Shown here one piece after another: positions 25,751 to 34,613 of a DNA stretch of 64,000 nucleotides. The notes beneath the pieces are model-generated. The model was not told the origin of the DNA. It searched no databases and saw nothing but the letters and a program-made list of their open reading frames with translations. A program made the position numbers and the translations under genes. The stretch is from Limnobacter sp. GTDB taxonomy: Bacteria; Pseudomonadota; Gammaproteobacteria; Burkholderiales; Burkholderiaceae_B. Positions within the stretch are counted from its first letter, which is position 1. Each line of letters opens with the position of its first letter. The stretch lies in the NCBI GenBank assembly GCA_029866125.1, contig JARWZZ010000007.1:62001-126000 (forward strand), read 5' to 3'.

Positions 25751-28539
25751 TTTCCCCAAATTCATCAACAGCAGGGTTGAATACAGGTTTGAATTTAATC
25801 GAAAAGGATGAGCAACTGCGCCAAGACATTCGCCTACTGGGTGGCATGCTCGGCGAGATTATCCAAGAGCAGCAAGGGCAATCCATATTTGACAACATTG
25901 AACAGGTGCGCCAGTTGTCGGTGAAGTATCGGCGGTTTGATGATGTGCAGGCCCGAGAGCAATTGGAAGCCCGCTTGGAGAAGTTGTCTCAGGATGAGAC
26001 TATTTCTTTGATCCGCGCTTTTTCAATTTTTTCGATGCTGAGCAACATTGCCGAAGATTGCCACTTGATGCGCCGCACGCGTCAGTTTGAAATGCAGGGC
26101 AAGGCACCCCGTGAAGGCAGCCTTGAATTTACGCTGGATGAACTACAAAAGCATGGCAAAAGCCGCGCAGATTTGGCAAAGCGCTTGGCTGACAGCGAAA
26201 CTGTTGCGGTGCTGACAGCCCACCCCACAGAGGTGCAACGCAAAAGCGTGTTGGATGCCCAGCAAAGCATTTCTGCCTTAATCCGGCAACGCGACGCCAC
26301 AGAGATGACTCCCGCCGAAAAAGAAGAGTGGCGTGATTCCCTCAAGCAGGCTGTACAGCGCCTGTACCAAACCCGCTTGCTACGCCGCACCAAGCTGAGC
26401 GTGATTGATGAGGTTAACAATGCACTCAGTTATTTTGACATCACCTTTTTTGACCAGTTACCCGAGGTGTACCGCAGCCTTGAAAATCAGCTGGGCTTGA
26501 AAAGCATTACCTCTTTTGCAGGCTCACAGGATGACCCCCTCAGCAAATTGTTGCGCATTGGCAGCTGGATTGGTGGCGACCGGGATGGCAACCCCTTTGT
26601 AACAGCACAGGTGTTGGATACCACATTGGGCCTGCAGTCCAATAAGGCCTTCGAACGATACATTCGCGAAGTGCGGATGTTGATTCAGGAATTGTCTATT
26701 ACCGATTTTTTCTTTGCGCCCAATCCCGCGTTGACTGCACTGGCTGAAGAGTCTGGCGAAACCTCGGAGCACCGCCGGGATGAAACCATGCGCCGGGCAT
26801 TGACCTCCGTGTTGAACCGCTTGCTTGCCACTGATGAGTGCTTGAAAAAGCGGGAAATTGCTACTTCAAAAGCCTATTCCAACGCCGATGCCATGCTGAA
26901 GGACTTGCGTGTGATTGCCGATGCTTTGCAGGCCAATGGCATGAGCCGCTTGGCCATGGGGCGTTTGGCCAAACTATCTCGCAGTGTGAAAGCATTTGGG
27001 TTTTCATTGGCGCCACTGGATTTGCGTCAAAACTCGGATGTATTTGAAGTGATTGTTCATGACCTGCTTAACCAAGCCACCTTGGGGCAAGTGAACTACA
27101 AATCGCTGGATGAGGCGGGCCGGGTGCAGATATTGACCCGCGAGCTGGAAACCCCGCGTTTGCTGTTCAATGAATCCTTGAAATACGAGGAATTGACGCT
27201 GAAGGAAATGGCGATTTTTCGCACAGCAGGTTTGGCGCATAAATTGTACGGCCCGGCTTGCATTCGCAATTGCATCATTTCCAAAACCGATTCAGTCAGC
27301 GACATGCTAGAGCTTGCCGTGTTGCTGAAGGAAGCCCATTTGTTGAATGTGGCCGAGCAGCATTTGGCAGTGAATTTGGTGCCTTTGTTTGAAACCATTG
27401 AGGACTTGGAAAAAGCCCCTGCCATCATGAATGCGCTTTTTGAAGTGCAGCCCTACCGCCGTTTGCTGAGCAGCCGCAAACACATGCAAGAAGTGATGCT
27501 GGGTTATTCCGACAGCAACAAAGACGGTGGGTATGTCACCTCAGGTTGGAGTTTGTATCAGGCCGAAATTGGTTTGGTGGATGTGTTTGCCAAACACAAA
27601 GTACGCATCCGTTTGTTCCATGGACGTGGTGGTTCAGTTGGCCGTGGCGGTGGCAGCAGCTACCATGCCATTTTGGGACAACCCCCGGGCGCGGTGGATG
27701 GGCGTATCCGCTTGACTGAGCAAGGTGAAGTGATTTCAGCCAAGTACGGCAGCGAGATGCTGGGACGCAGAAACTTGGAAGTGTTGGTGTCCGCCAACTT
27801 AATGGCCAGTGAGCACAAGGACTTGACCACTGCCGTACCGGATCGATACTTGGAAATTATGGCCGAGTTGTCTGCCACGGCATTTAAGGCCTACCGGGAT
27901 TTGGTCTACGGCACTGAGGGCTTCATCGAGTTTTTTAAGGAATCCACTGTGATTTCCGAAATTGCCAATTTGAATATTGGTAGCCGCCCTGCATCCCGCA
28001 AAGCCAATTGGAAAATTGAAGACTTGCGCGCCATTCCGTGGGTATTCAGTTGGGCGCAAAGCAGGGTGATGTTGCCAGGTTGGTATGGCTTTGGTTCAGC
28101 AGTGGCCCACCTTCGCGCAAGCTTGACTGAAGAAGACCAACATTTAATGCAAAGCATGGCCCAACGCTGGCCTTTTTTCCAAACCATGTTGAGTACTTTA
28201 GAAATGGTACTTTCCAAAACCGATATGGCGGTGGCCTCTCGCTATGTGGCCATGGTTCGAGACGAGGCTTTGCGCGACCGCGTGTTTGGTCGGATTGTGG
28301 ACGAGCACAAACACACCCTAGAGGGTTTGTTGTGGCTCACTGGCCAAAAAGAGTTGCTTGAAAACAACCCCATGTTGCAACGCTCGATTGCAAGCCGGTT
28401 CCCCTATGTTGACCCGCTTAACCATGTGCAGGTGGAGTTGCTCAAACGCCACCGCGATGGCGAAACCGATGAACGCTTAGCCAGGGGAATACACTTGAGT
28501 ATCAACGGCATTGCCACTGGTCTACGGAACACAGGGTGA
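25747..28539 (+). CDS. ppc: Phosphoenolpyruvate carboxylase
   Basis: 930 residues; carboxylates PEP to oxaloacetate for anaplerosis. Catalytic His159 in TAHPTEVQRKS, GYSDSNKDGGY near 586, and the Gly-rich RLFHGRGGSVGRGGG near 622, plus the C-terminal ATGLRNTG typical of allosteric PEPC, are all present. ATG 25747 overlaps the zwf stop and has GGAGG seven bases upstream. Zwf and ppc in one translationally coupled pair is unusual and would link NADPH production to anaplerosis. Confidence 0.97.
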   Translation: MISPNSSTAGLNTGLNLIEKDEQLRQDIRLLGGMLGEIIQEQQGQSIFDNIEQVRQLSVKYRRFDDVQAREQLEARLEKLSQDETISLIRAFSIFSMLSNIAEDCHLMRRTRQFEMQGKAPREGSLEFTLDELQKHGKSRADLAKRLADSETVAVLTAHPTEVQRKSVLDAQQSISALIRQRDATEMTPAEKEEWRDSLKQAVQRLYQTRLLRRTKLSVIDEVNNALSYFDITFFDQLPEVYRSLENQLGLKSITSFAGSQDDPLSKLLRIGSWIGGDRDGNPFVTAQVLDTTLGLQSNKAFERYIREVRMLIQELSITDFFFAPNPALTALAEESGETSEHRRDETMRRALTSVLNRLLATDECLKKREIATSKAYSNADAMLKDLRVIADALQANGMSRLAMGRLAKLSRSVKAFGFSLAPLDLRQNSDVFEVIVHDLLNQATLGQVNYKSLDEAGRVQILTRELETPRLLFNESLKYEELTLKEMAIFRTAGLAHKLYGPACIRNCIISKTDSVSDMLELAVLLKEAHLLNVAEQHLAVNLVPLFETIEDLEKAPAIMNALFEVQPYRRLLSSRKHMQEVMLGYSDSNKDGGYVTSGWSLYQAEIGLVDVFAKHKVRIRLFHGRGGSVGRGGGSSYHAILGQPPGAVDGRIRLTEQGEVISAKYGSEMLGRRNLEVLVSANLMASEHKDLTTAVPDRYLEIMAELSATAFKAYRDLVYGTEGFIEFFKESTVISEIANLNIGSRPASRKANWKIEDLRAIPWVFSWAQSRVMLPGWYGFGSAVAHLRASLTEEDQHLMQSMAQRWPFFQTMLSTLEMVLSKTDMAVASRYVAMVRDEALRDRVFGRIVDEHKHTLEGLLWLTGQKELLENNPMLQRSIASRFPYVDPLNHVQVELLKRHRDGETDERLARGIHLSINGIATGLRNTG

Positions 28540-28585
28540 TGCAATAAGGCATAGAATGGATGACCACACATTGAAGGGGTTCTGC

Positions 28586-30247
28586 ATGAATCGACTTTCG
28601 CGCCTTACACTCCCAGAACTTAGGCTTGGACTTGAGCACCGGCTTGCATGTGGACTTGTGGCTGCGCTGCTGTTGATTTGCAGCGCCGTACCTGCTTACG
28701 CCACCACACCCATTGAATCTGCTTTACCCGATGTGGTTTGGCGAAGTGAGGGTGCCCGTGCGCAGCAGTCGTTGAGAAGGGGCGACTTGCGTCAAGCAGA
28801 GGCCAGCCTGAAAGTGGCCTTGGCCGCTGCAGATGTTTCAAGCGGCAGCCTAGCCTTGAACGCTGAAGAAAGTGCCCAGCTGGATGCCAGCACCAAGAAA
28901 ACCCAGTTTGTAAGCAAAGCCCAGTTGAACCGCCAGTTACTGCGCATTCTGCGCGATAAGAGAGACTATGCCGGGTTGTTTGAGTATGCCGAGCGGGGGC
29001 GGGCGAGGCAGTTTGTTGACTTGCTGACTGACTCCGAATTGGCCTTAACCGACCAAGGAAAAACCAACTATCAAATTCGTGCTATTGATTCAAAAATACG
29101 AGCAGTGCGCCTTCAGCGTGCTTTGGAATTGAGTCAACAGGGGCAGCTGAATGTTCAGCTGAACTTACAACTGAATGAACTGATGCAGCAACGGGATGTT
29201 GTTGTGCAAGATTTGGCCTCTAAGAACACCGAATGGGCTGCCGCCTATGCAGTCATTTATTCACCACTCCAGAAAGTACAGGCGGCACTGGGTGAAGGTG
29301 TGAGCTTGATTTACGCATTTGACACCAGTAGCACTGCCGACATTGAGTACCTTCACATCACCTCACAACAAGTGACAGCCCATCGCATTGCTAACGGGCA
29401 AAAGCGACTGATGCAGCAAATCATGGGCTTTACCGATGCAGTGGCCTTGGGGGATGTTGCCGGGCAACTGCGTGCACTGAACCAAATGTCCCAACTGTTA
29501 AAGACGGACACTTGGGCCGCAACCAAAGCCATTTATGTGGTGCCCTCGCGGACCTTGCATTCAGTGCCTTGGTCAGGTTTAAAAACCAGCACATGGGTGT
29601 CCACACTCAGCAACGGAAGTTGGCTGTTGCGCAACAAACCAGCGGCCACACCCAACGAGGCCCACCGCGTGTTGGGTGACCCCGAGTATTTTGGCCAGCT
29701 TGCACCATTACCCGGGTCAAGGGGCGAGGCCACGCAAATTGCAAATCTGTATTCCACCCAAGCTGTGTTGGGTGCCGATGCGTCACAGCAAGCCCTGCGG
29801 GCAGACAACAACAAAGCGTGGAGTGTGCTGCATTTGGCAACCCACGGCATGTACAACAAAGCAGAGCCTTTGAAGTCGGCCTTGTTTTTCAGTGATGGCA
29901 AGGGCGGAAGCAGCAGGCTAACTGCGGCGGAATTGCTGAACAAACCAGTGCGTGCACGTTTGGTGGTGCTGTCCGCCTGTGAAAGTGGCATAGGACAAAT
30001 ACAGGCCGACAACGATGTACTGGGGCTGCAACGTAGCTTTTTCATCAGCGGTACGCACAGTGTATTGAGTTCGCTTTGGCCTGTTTCTGACGTAGCCACC
30101 TCCCAGTTGATGACAGAATTCCACCGAAGCAACGCTGTTGACGGGGCTGGCCCTGCATTTGCCAAAGCAGTGGTGAAGGCCAAGCAAGAAGGCTTTGCAC
30201 CTGCAGTGTATGCGGCCTTTGTGCTGAATGGTTATGTTGCACCATAA
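28586..30247 (+). CDS. Secreted CHAT-domain protease
   Basis: 553 residues. A signal peptide (positive start, hydrophobic core LVAALLLICSAVPAYA) is followed by a helical region with TPR-like alternation (residues 55-200), then a CHAT caspase-like domain from about 270 to the end. The catalytic dyad is visible: His420 in LATHG and Cys465 in LSACESG, so it should be active. CHAT proteins are clan CD cysteine peptidases, some of them bacterial defence or virulence effectors. The signal peptide puts this one in the periplasm. Start ATG 28586 follows GAAGGGG. The stop overlaps the next gene's start. Confidence 0.85.
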   Translation: MNRLSRLTLPELRLGLEHRLACGLVAALLLICSAVPAYATTPIESALPDVVWRSEGARAQQSLRRGDLRQAEASLKVALAAADVSSGSLALNAEESAQLDASTKKTQFVSKAQLNRQLLRILRDKRDYAGLFEYAERGRARQFVDLLTDSELALTDQGKTNYQIRAIDSKIRAVRLQRALELSQQGQLNVQLNLQLNELMQQRDVVVQDLASKNTEWAAAYAVIYSPLQKVQAALGEGVSLIYAFDTSSTADIEYLHITSQQVTAHRIANGQKRLMQQIMGFTDAVALGDVAGQLRALNQMSQLLKTDTWAATKAIYVVPSRTLHSVPWSGLKTSTWVSTLSNGSWLLRNKPAATPNEAHRVLGDPEYFGQLAPLPGSRGEATQIANLYSTQAVLGADASQQALRADNNKAWSVLHLATHGMYNKAEPLKSALFFSDGKGGSSRLTAAELLNKPVRARLVVLSACESGIGQIQADNDVLGLQRSFFISGTHSVLSSLWPVSDVATSQLMTEFHRSNAVDGAGPAFAKAVVKAKQEGFAPAVYAAFVLNGYVAP

Positions 30248-32243
30248 GCCGCGCGCCCAGGCCTGCTTCAGGCGCAGCCAAGTGGGGTCTGTGCAGTCCA
30301 CGTATTTGCTGACGCTGGTTATTGGCTTGGTGCTGGGCTTGATGTTGACGGCATTGAGTTACAACTTCTCGCCACTTCGGGTAATTGAAAATTGGTTGAT
30401 GGATATACGGGTTTCATTGTTAAGCTCAAGTGCTGAGCCCCATCCCGATGTCTTGATTTTGACCATCAATGAAGACACTTTGGCGGGTCTGCAATACCGC
30501 CATCCGGTGGACCGTGCGTTTTTAGCCAATGTGTTGAAAGTGCTGGACCAAGCCAAGCCTAAAGTGATTGGTTTGGATGTGTTGTTGGATCAAGCCACTG
30601 AAGTTGAGAAAGACTCAGCATTGAAGTTGCAAATGAGTAGCATAAGCACCCCTCTTTACGTGGCATTTGCAGGGGAGGCTGATGGACTCACACCCAAGCA
30701 GGCTGCCTATTTGGAGGCGTATGTTCCACTTTCCAAAAGGGCCTCAGTCAATTTGGCCCGCGATGCTTATGACGGCATTATTCGCACCACGGCTGGAAGT
30801 TTTACCGAGCTGCTTTTTCCTGCGGGCAACACGCCCGAAGTACTGAATTTGAGCAGCAGCCCTGATTCATCTGCCTACTGGGATGGGGCTGTGAAAAAAT
30901 TCCCAGCCCATCAAGTGGAAAAACTGCCTGCGAGTTGGCTGCAAGACAAAATCATCTTAATTGGCGCAGAACTTTCACTCACTGATCGGTACCCCACCTC
31001 TTGGACTGCGCTGCTTGGGCCTGCCATGGGCAGCATGCCGGGGGTGGAAATTCATGCCCAAAGTGTAATTAACCGCATCAATGGCAAAGGCTACTGGCGG
31101 GCACCTTCTTGGGCTCAGGCAATGGGTATTACTGTGTTGTTGTTGCTGGCCCTAAGCCTTGCTTACAGCGAATTCAGCATGTGGGCCAAAGGTTTGATGT
31201 TTGTTGGTTTGGCTGTGGCATGGCTGGCGCTTGCAGTGGAAGTGATGAGTACTACCTCTTATGTGTTGCAGGTTTTTACCCCCATGATGGCCTTGGTTTT
31301 GGGTGGCGCCTTGGGTGGGCTTTCAAGGGGTATGCAATACCGCACGGAGAAGCAATTTATTCGCCAAGCCATGAGCCATTATGTTGCCCCGGAATTGGTG
31401 CAGGCTTTGCAGAAGGATCCTTCCCTGTTGCGCCTGGGTGGCGAGCGACGGCGTGTGGCCATGATTTTCACCGACATTTCCGGTTTTGCGGGCTTGTCGG
31501 AAAATATGCCTGCTGAAGAGTTGGTGAGTAACTTGAATGAATACCTGCACGGCATCAGCGAGTTGGTGGCGCAGCATGGCGGTATTGTTGACAAGTACAT
31601 CGGCGACGCAGTGGTTGCCTTGTTTAACACCCCGGTTGAACAAAAGGACTTTGCAACTCAGGCCTTGTTGTGTGCTTTGGCTGTGGATGAGTTTGCTGAA
31701 CAATTTCGCCGGGATATGACTGCAAAAGGCTGGACTTGGGGTGTTACTCGAATAGGCTTGCATGTGGACGATGTCGTGGTGGGCAATGTGGGTGGGCGTA
31801 AACGATTCGACTACACCGCCATGGGCGACGGCATGAACACAGCGTCCCGGTTGGAAGCAGTCAATGCCTACATGGGTACGCGCTTGCTGGTGAGTCAAGC
31901 CGTGCTGGACGAGGCCAGGGTACCCGCCACATACGGCTTATTTGAGGTTGCGAATGTGCTGTTGAAGGGCAAGAAACACGGCGTGCAATGCTTTACCTTG
32001 TTGCAGGAAACGGGTGCGATTTACACGCAATACCAAGCTGCCATGCAAGCGCTAAAAGTGGGTAATCAGGCCGGTCAGCTCGACAAAGCCAACGCCTTGT
32101 TTCTAGAAATACCGCCGCAGGCCTCTTGTGCGAGTTTGTGCGCTTTTCATATTCGTCGGATTCAGAATGAGTCTCAAAGGTCCGATGTCGATTGGTCGGC
32201 CAATGTATTTGAACCGGGAGGTAAATCCCTTGCTGAAGCGTAA
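30228..32243 (+). CDS. CHASE2-domain adenylate/guanylate cyclase
   Basis: About 671 residues. One N-terminal helix, a periplasmic CHASE2 sensor (residues about 45-300, with DVLILTINEDTLAGLQ and PKVIGLDVLLDQ), three C-terminal helices (300-370), then a class III cyclase domain (about 395-580). Metal-binding aspartates occur in FTDISGFAGLSE and IGDAVVALFN, and the FDYTAMGDGMNTASRLE loop has the substrate-binding and catalytic Asn/Arg; all catalytic residues appear intact. It probably makes cAMP in response to a periplasmic cue. Start ATG 30228 (or 30234) overlaps the CHAT gene by about 20 bp, implying tight coupling with that secreted protease. Confidence 0.86.
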   Translation: MVMLHHKPRAQACFRRSQVGSVQSTYLLTLVIGLVLGLMLTALSYNFSPLRVIENWLMDIRVSLLSSSAEPHPDVLILTINEDTLAGLQYRHPVDRAFLANVLKVLDQAKPKVIGLDVLLDQATEVEKDSALKLQMSSISTPLYVAFAGEADGLTPKQAAYLEAYVPLSKRASVNLARDAYDGIIRTTAGSFTELLFPAGNTPEVLNLSSSPDSSAYWDGAVKKFPAHQVEKLPASWLQDKIILIGAELSLTDRYPTSWTALLGPAMGSMPGVEIHAQSVINRINGKGYWRAPSWAQAMGITVLLLLALSLAYSEFSMWAKGLMFVGLAVAWLALAVEVMSTTSYVLQVFTPMMALVLGGALGGLSRGMQYRTEKQFIRQAMSHYVAPELVQALQKDPSLLRLGGERRRVAMIFTDISGFAGLSENMPAEELVSNLNEYLHGISELVAQHGGIVDKYIGDAVVALFNTPVEQKDFATQALLCALAVDEFAEQFRRDMTAKGWTWGVTRIGLHVDDVVVGNVGGRKRFDYTAMGDGMNTASRLEAVNAYMGTRLLVSQAVLDEARVPATYGLFEVANVLLKGKKHGVQCFTLLQETGAIYTQYQAAMQALKVGNQAGQLDKANALFLEIPPQASCASLCAFHIRRIQNESQRSDVDWSANVFEPGGKSLAEA

Positions 32244-33075
32244 TCGTAGTTTAGGTGTAGCAGTTTTTGGTGCTGTATGTGCATTGCCGCTGTTGATCCT
32301 TCCATCTGTGGCAATGGCCCAAAATGCTGTTGTGTTGGAAAGCACAGCCGCCGCGTACAAAGCAGGGCAGCAAATTGCTTCGGGGCGTAGCGTGCAGCTC
32401 GTTGCCGGGGAAAAGCTGACGGTCATTACCGAAAAAGGCTCCAGCTTCGAGCTGGCTGGGCCGCTTAATAAGCCATTGAATATTACTTTGAGCGAGCTTC
32501 AAGCGAGAATCCAAGCACCCAGCCAAGCACCCAGTCAAGTGAGCAACCAAGTTAAAACTTTGATTCAGCGTTTAACTGCCCAAAAGGCGGTCGACAATTC
32601 CGCCTTGGGGGTTATTCGTCAATCCTTACCCTCTGCAGAGTCCCCAGCCAGTGCCATGTCTGTGATCGGGTTTTCAAGTGTACTGCGTTACATACCCGTG
32701 GGCTTGAATGGCAAGTTTTGTATCCAGAAATCGGGCAAAGCCCCCCGTTTCAAAGGGGCAGAGCCCACCCAAACATTGCGGCTTAAGGCGGTAGGTGAGG
32801 GCCCTTATCAAACTTTGGTCCGCAATCCGTCTTTGGGGGTATGGGCTTGGCCCGCTGGTATGCCTACAACAAGGGGCGGCAAGTATTTGCTGCGGGACGG
32901 CGAAGCCTCTATTCCTTTTGTGATTGAACTGGTGCCCGTGCAATTGCCACTCAATGGGGTTGATGGTAAGTCCGATGGTCGGAACTTAGAATCTACACCC
33001 TATGTGGCAGCAGTTTTGGCGGCACAAGGCTGCGCATGGCAGGCACAGGTGTTGACTCAATCCGACCAGTTTTAA
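32230..33075 (+). CDS. Exported protein of unknown function with FecR-like opening
   Basis: 281 residues from TTG 32230, which has GGGAGG eight bases upstream and gives a clean signal peptide ending SVAMAQN. The first mature part, AYKAGQQIASGRSVQLVAGEKLTVITEKG, has the G-x-I-x-x-G-x-x-V...G-E-x-x-x pattern seen in FecR-like or surface beta domains. A Gln/Pro/Ser linker with short duplications (QAPSQAPS) follows, then a domain I do not recognise. It overlaps the cyclase stop by 14 bp, so it is part of the CHAT/CHASE2 operon and probably a periplasmic partner. Confidence 0.7.
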   Translation: MLKRNRSLGVAVFGAVCALPLLILPSVAMAQNAVVLESTAAAYKAGQQIASGRSVQLVAGEKLTVITEKGSSFELAGPLNKPLNITLSELQARIQAPSQAPSQVSNQVKTLIQRLTAQKAVDNSALGVIRQSLPSAESPASAMSVIGFSSVLRYIPVGLNGKFCIQKSGKAPRFKGAEPTQTLRLKAVGEGPYQTLVRNPSLGVWAWPAGMPTTRGGKYLLRDGEASIPFVIELVPVQLPLNGVDGKSDGRNLESTPYVAAVLAAQGCAWQAQVLTQSDQF

Positions 33076-33095
33076 GCAAACTGGAGTAATTGAAA

Positions 33096-33473
33096 ATGAC
33101 AATCAAACTGAACGGACTTGGACTAAACAAGCTACTCCTTGCCTTGTGTTTGGCAGGGCTGCACTTATACAGTCATGCCTTTGGGGCGATTGCCGCAGAT
33201 TCCCGCTGGGTCCAAAACACCATTGGGCATGGCATGTTTACCGGGGCTTCAAACCCTGCAGAAGCCAGTCAAGAGGCCATGAAAGCATGTACAGAAGCCG
33301 GAAACTCAAGCTGTAAAATCGTTTTGCAGTTTTCACAAAAATGCGGAGCCTTTGCTTGGAGCCGTGAGTACGAAGGCGTGGGCACGGGCCCCAGCTTGGC
33401 CTTGGCCGAGCAAGCTGCCCTTCAAAACTGTGGCAACGGCATTTGCAAAATCATTGTTTCGGATTGTGAATAA
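33096..33473 (+). CDS. Exported DUF4189 protein
   Basis: 125 residues. Signal peptide, then a DUF4189 domain: AIAADSRWVQNTIGHG, SQEAMKACTEAG, CKIVLQFSQKCGAFAW and ALAEQAALQNCG, with paired cysteines likely forming disulfides. Function unknown; the family is secreted. Twenty bp behind the previous gene, in the same apparent operon. ATG 33096 preceded by GGAG. Confidence 0.82.
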   Translation: MTIKLNGLGLNKLLLALCLAGLHLYSHAFGAIAADSRWVQNTIGHGMFTGASNPAEASQEAMKACTEAGNSSCKIVLQFSQKCGAFAWSREYEGVGTGPSLALAEQAALQNCGNGICKIIVSDCE

Positions 33474-33524
33474 TGCATTAATATGTTCTGCAGTAAAGTG
33501 CTAAACATGTAACTTCTGCCGGAC

Positions 33525-34610
33525 ATGCCCATGAAAACTCGCATCACCGAACTCCTCAACATCACTTACCCCCTGTTTTGCCCCGGCATGACGTATGTGG
33601 CCAATTCCACTTTGGTGGCGGCCACCAGCAATGCGGGTGGCTTGGGCATATTGGCGATTGGGCATTTAACCCCCGAAGAAACCCTTCAGGAAATTCGCCG
33701 CGTGAAGGCGTTGACCGACAAGCCTTTTGGTATTGGTTGCGCGCTCATCATGCCCGGCGCGGCAGAAAACTTGGAAGTGGCGCTGGCTGAAAAAGTGCCA
33801 GTGATTAATTTCTCCTTGGGCAACGGTGCCGATGTGTGTAAACGTGTGCATGCTTATGGTGGAAAGGTGATTGCAACCGTGGTTACCGCCAAACATGCGT
33901 TAAGTGCCGAAAAGGCAGGCGTAGATGCCTTGCTGGTTACAGGCCACGAGGCTGCTGCACATGGCGGGTCGGTCACCTCCTTGGTGTTGGTGCCCGCAAT
34001 TCGCGAAGTGACCAAGTTACCCATCATTGCTGCTGGTGGTTTTGGTACAGGCGCGGGCGTTGTGGCTGCTTTTGCTTTGGGAGCTGATGGCGTTGCCATG
34101 GGCACACGTTGGGCCGCAACCCGTGAAAGCCCGGTGCATGCAAACACCAAGGAAGTCATCGTGCAAAAGCAGGTGGAAGAGACCATTTACAGCGCCAATT
34201 TTGACAGCATGCCTTGCCGTGTAATGACTACACCAAATGCCAAAAAAGTGACTCGCAAGAAGCTAAACCCCTTGCGTGCCATGTGGCGGGCTTTGCAAGC
34301 CGCCCGGGAAACAAACCGGCCTATGTTGGGGCTTCTGAAAGATGTGCTAAAAATGGGTTTTGCTCAAACCCTGAAGGTGACTTTTTTTGGTGCCGCAGTG
34401 CTGCAGATTAAACGCGCAACCATCGAAGGCGACTTAAACCGCGGTGTACAGCTGATTGGTCAGGTGCAAGGCTTGGTACACGATGTGCTCACAGTGGCTG
34501 AGTTAACCCAGCGAGTGATGCAAGAGGTGGACCAAGCCATGGCGGCTTTGAATGCGTTGGAGAAAATTCCCGCATCAAAGCCTGAGCCAGTGCAATTGAA
34601 GGTGGGCTGA
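33525..34610 (+). CDS. NAD(P)H-dependent flavin oxidoreductase (nitronate monooxygenase / FabK-like)
   Basis: 361 residues, FMN-binding TIM-barrel enzyme. FCPGMTYVANSTLVAATSNAGGLG, TGHEAAAHGG and PIIAAGGFGTGAGVVAAFALGADGVAMGTRW correspond to the FMN and phosphate-binding loops. Members include nitronate monooxygenase and enoyl-ACP reductase FabK; the active-site His of class I nitronate monooxygenase is likely the one in GHEAAAHGG. Start ATG 33525, or 33531. No operon partner is obvious. Confidence 0.86.
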   Translation: MPMKTRITELLNITYPLFCPGMTYVANSTLVAATSNAGGLGILAIGHLTPEETLQEIRRVKALTDKPFGIGCALIMPGAAENLEVALAEKVPVINFSLGNGADVCKRVHAYGGKVIATVVTAKHALSAEKAGVDALLVTGHEAAAHGGSVTSLVLVPAIREVTKLPIIAAGGFGTGAGVVAAFALGADGVAMGTRWAATRESPVHANTKEVIVQKQVEETIYSANFDSMPCRVMTTPNAKKVTRKKLNPLRAMWRALQAARETNRPMLGLLKDVLKMGFAQTLKVTFFGAAVLQIKRATIEGDLNRGVQLIGQVQGLVHDVLTVAELTQRVMQEVDQAMAALNALEKIPASKPEPVQLKVG

Positions 34611-34613
34611 GGT

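Noticed and set aside
29533..30183. Minus-strand 216-codon open frame
   Set aside because: Antisense of the CHAT catalytic region with no supporting motif.
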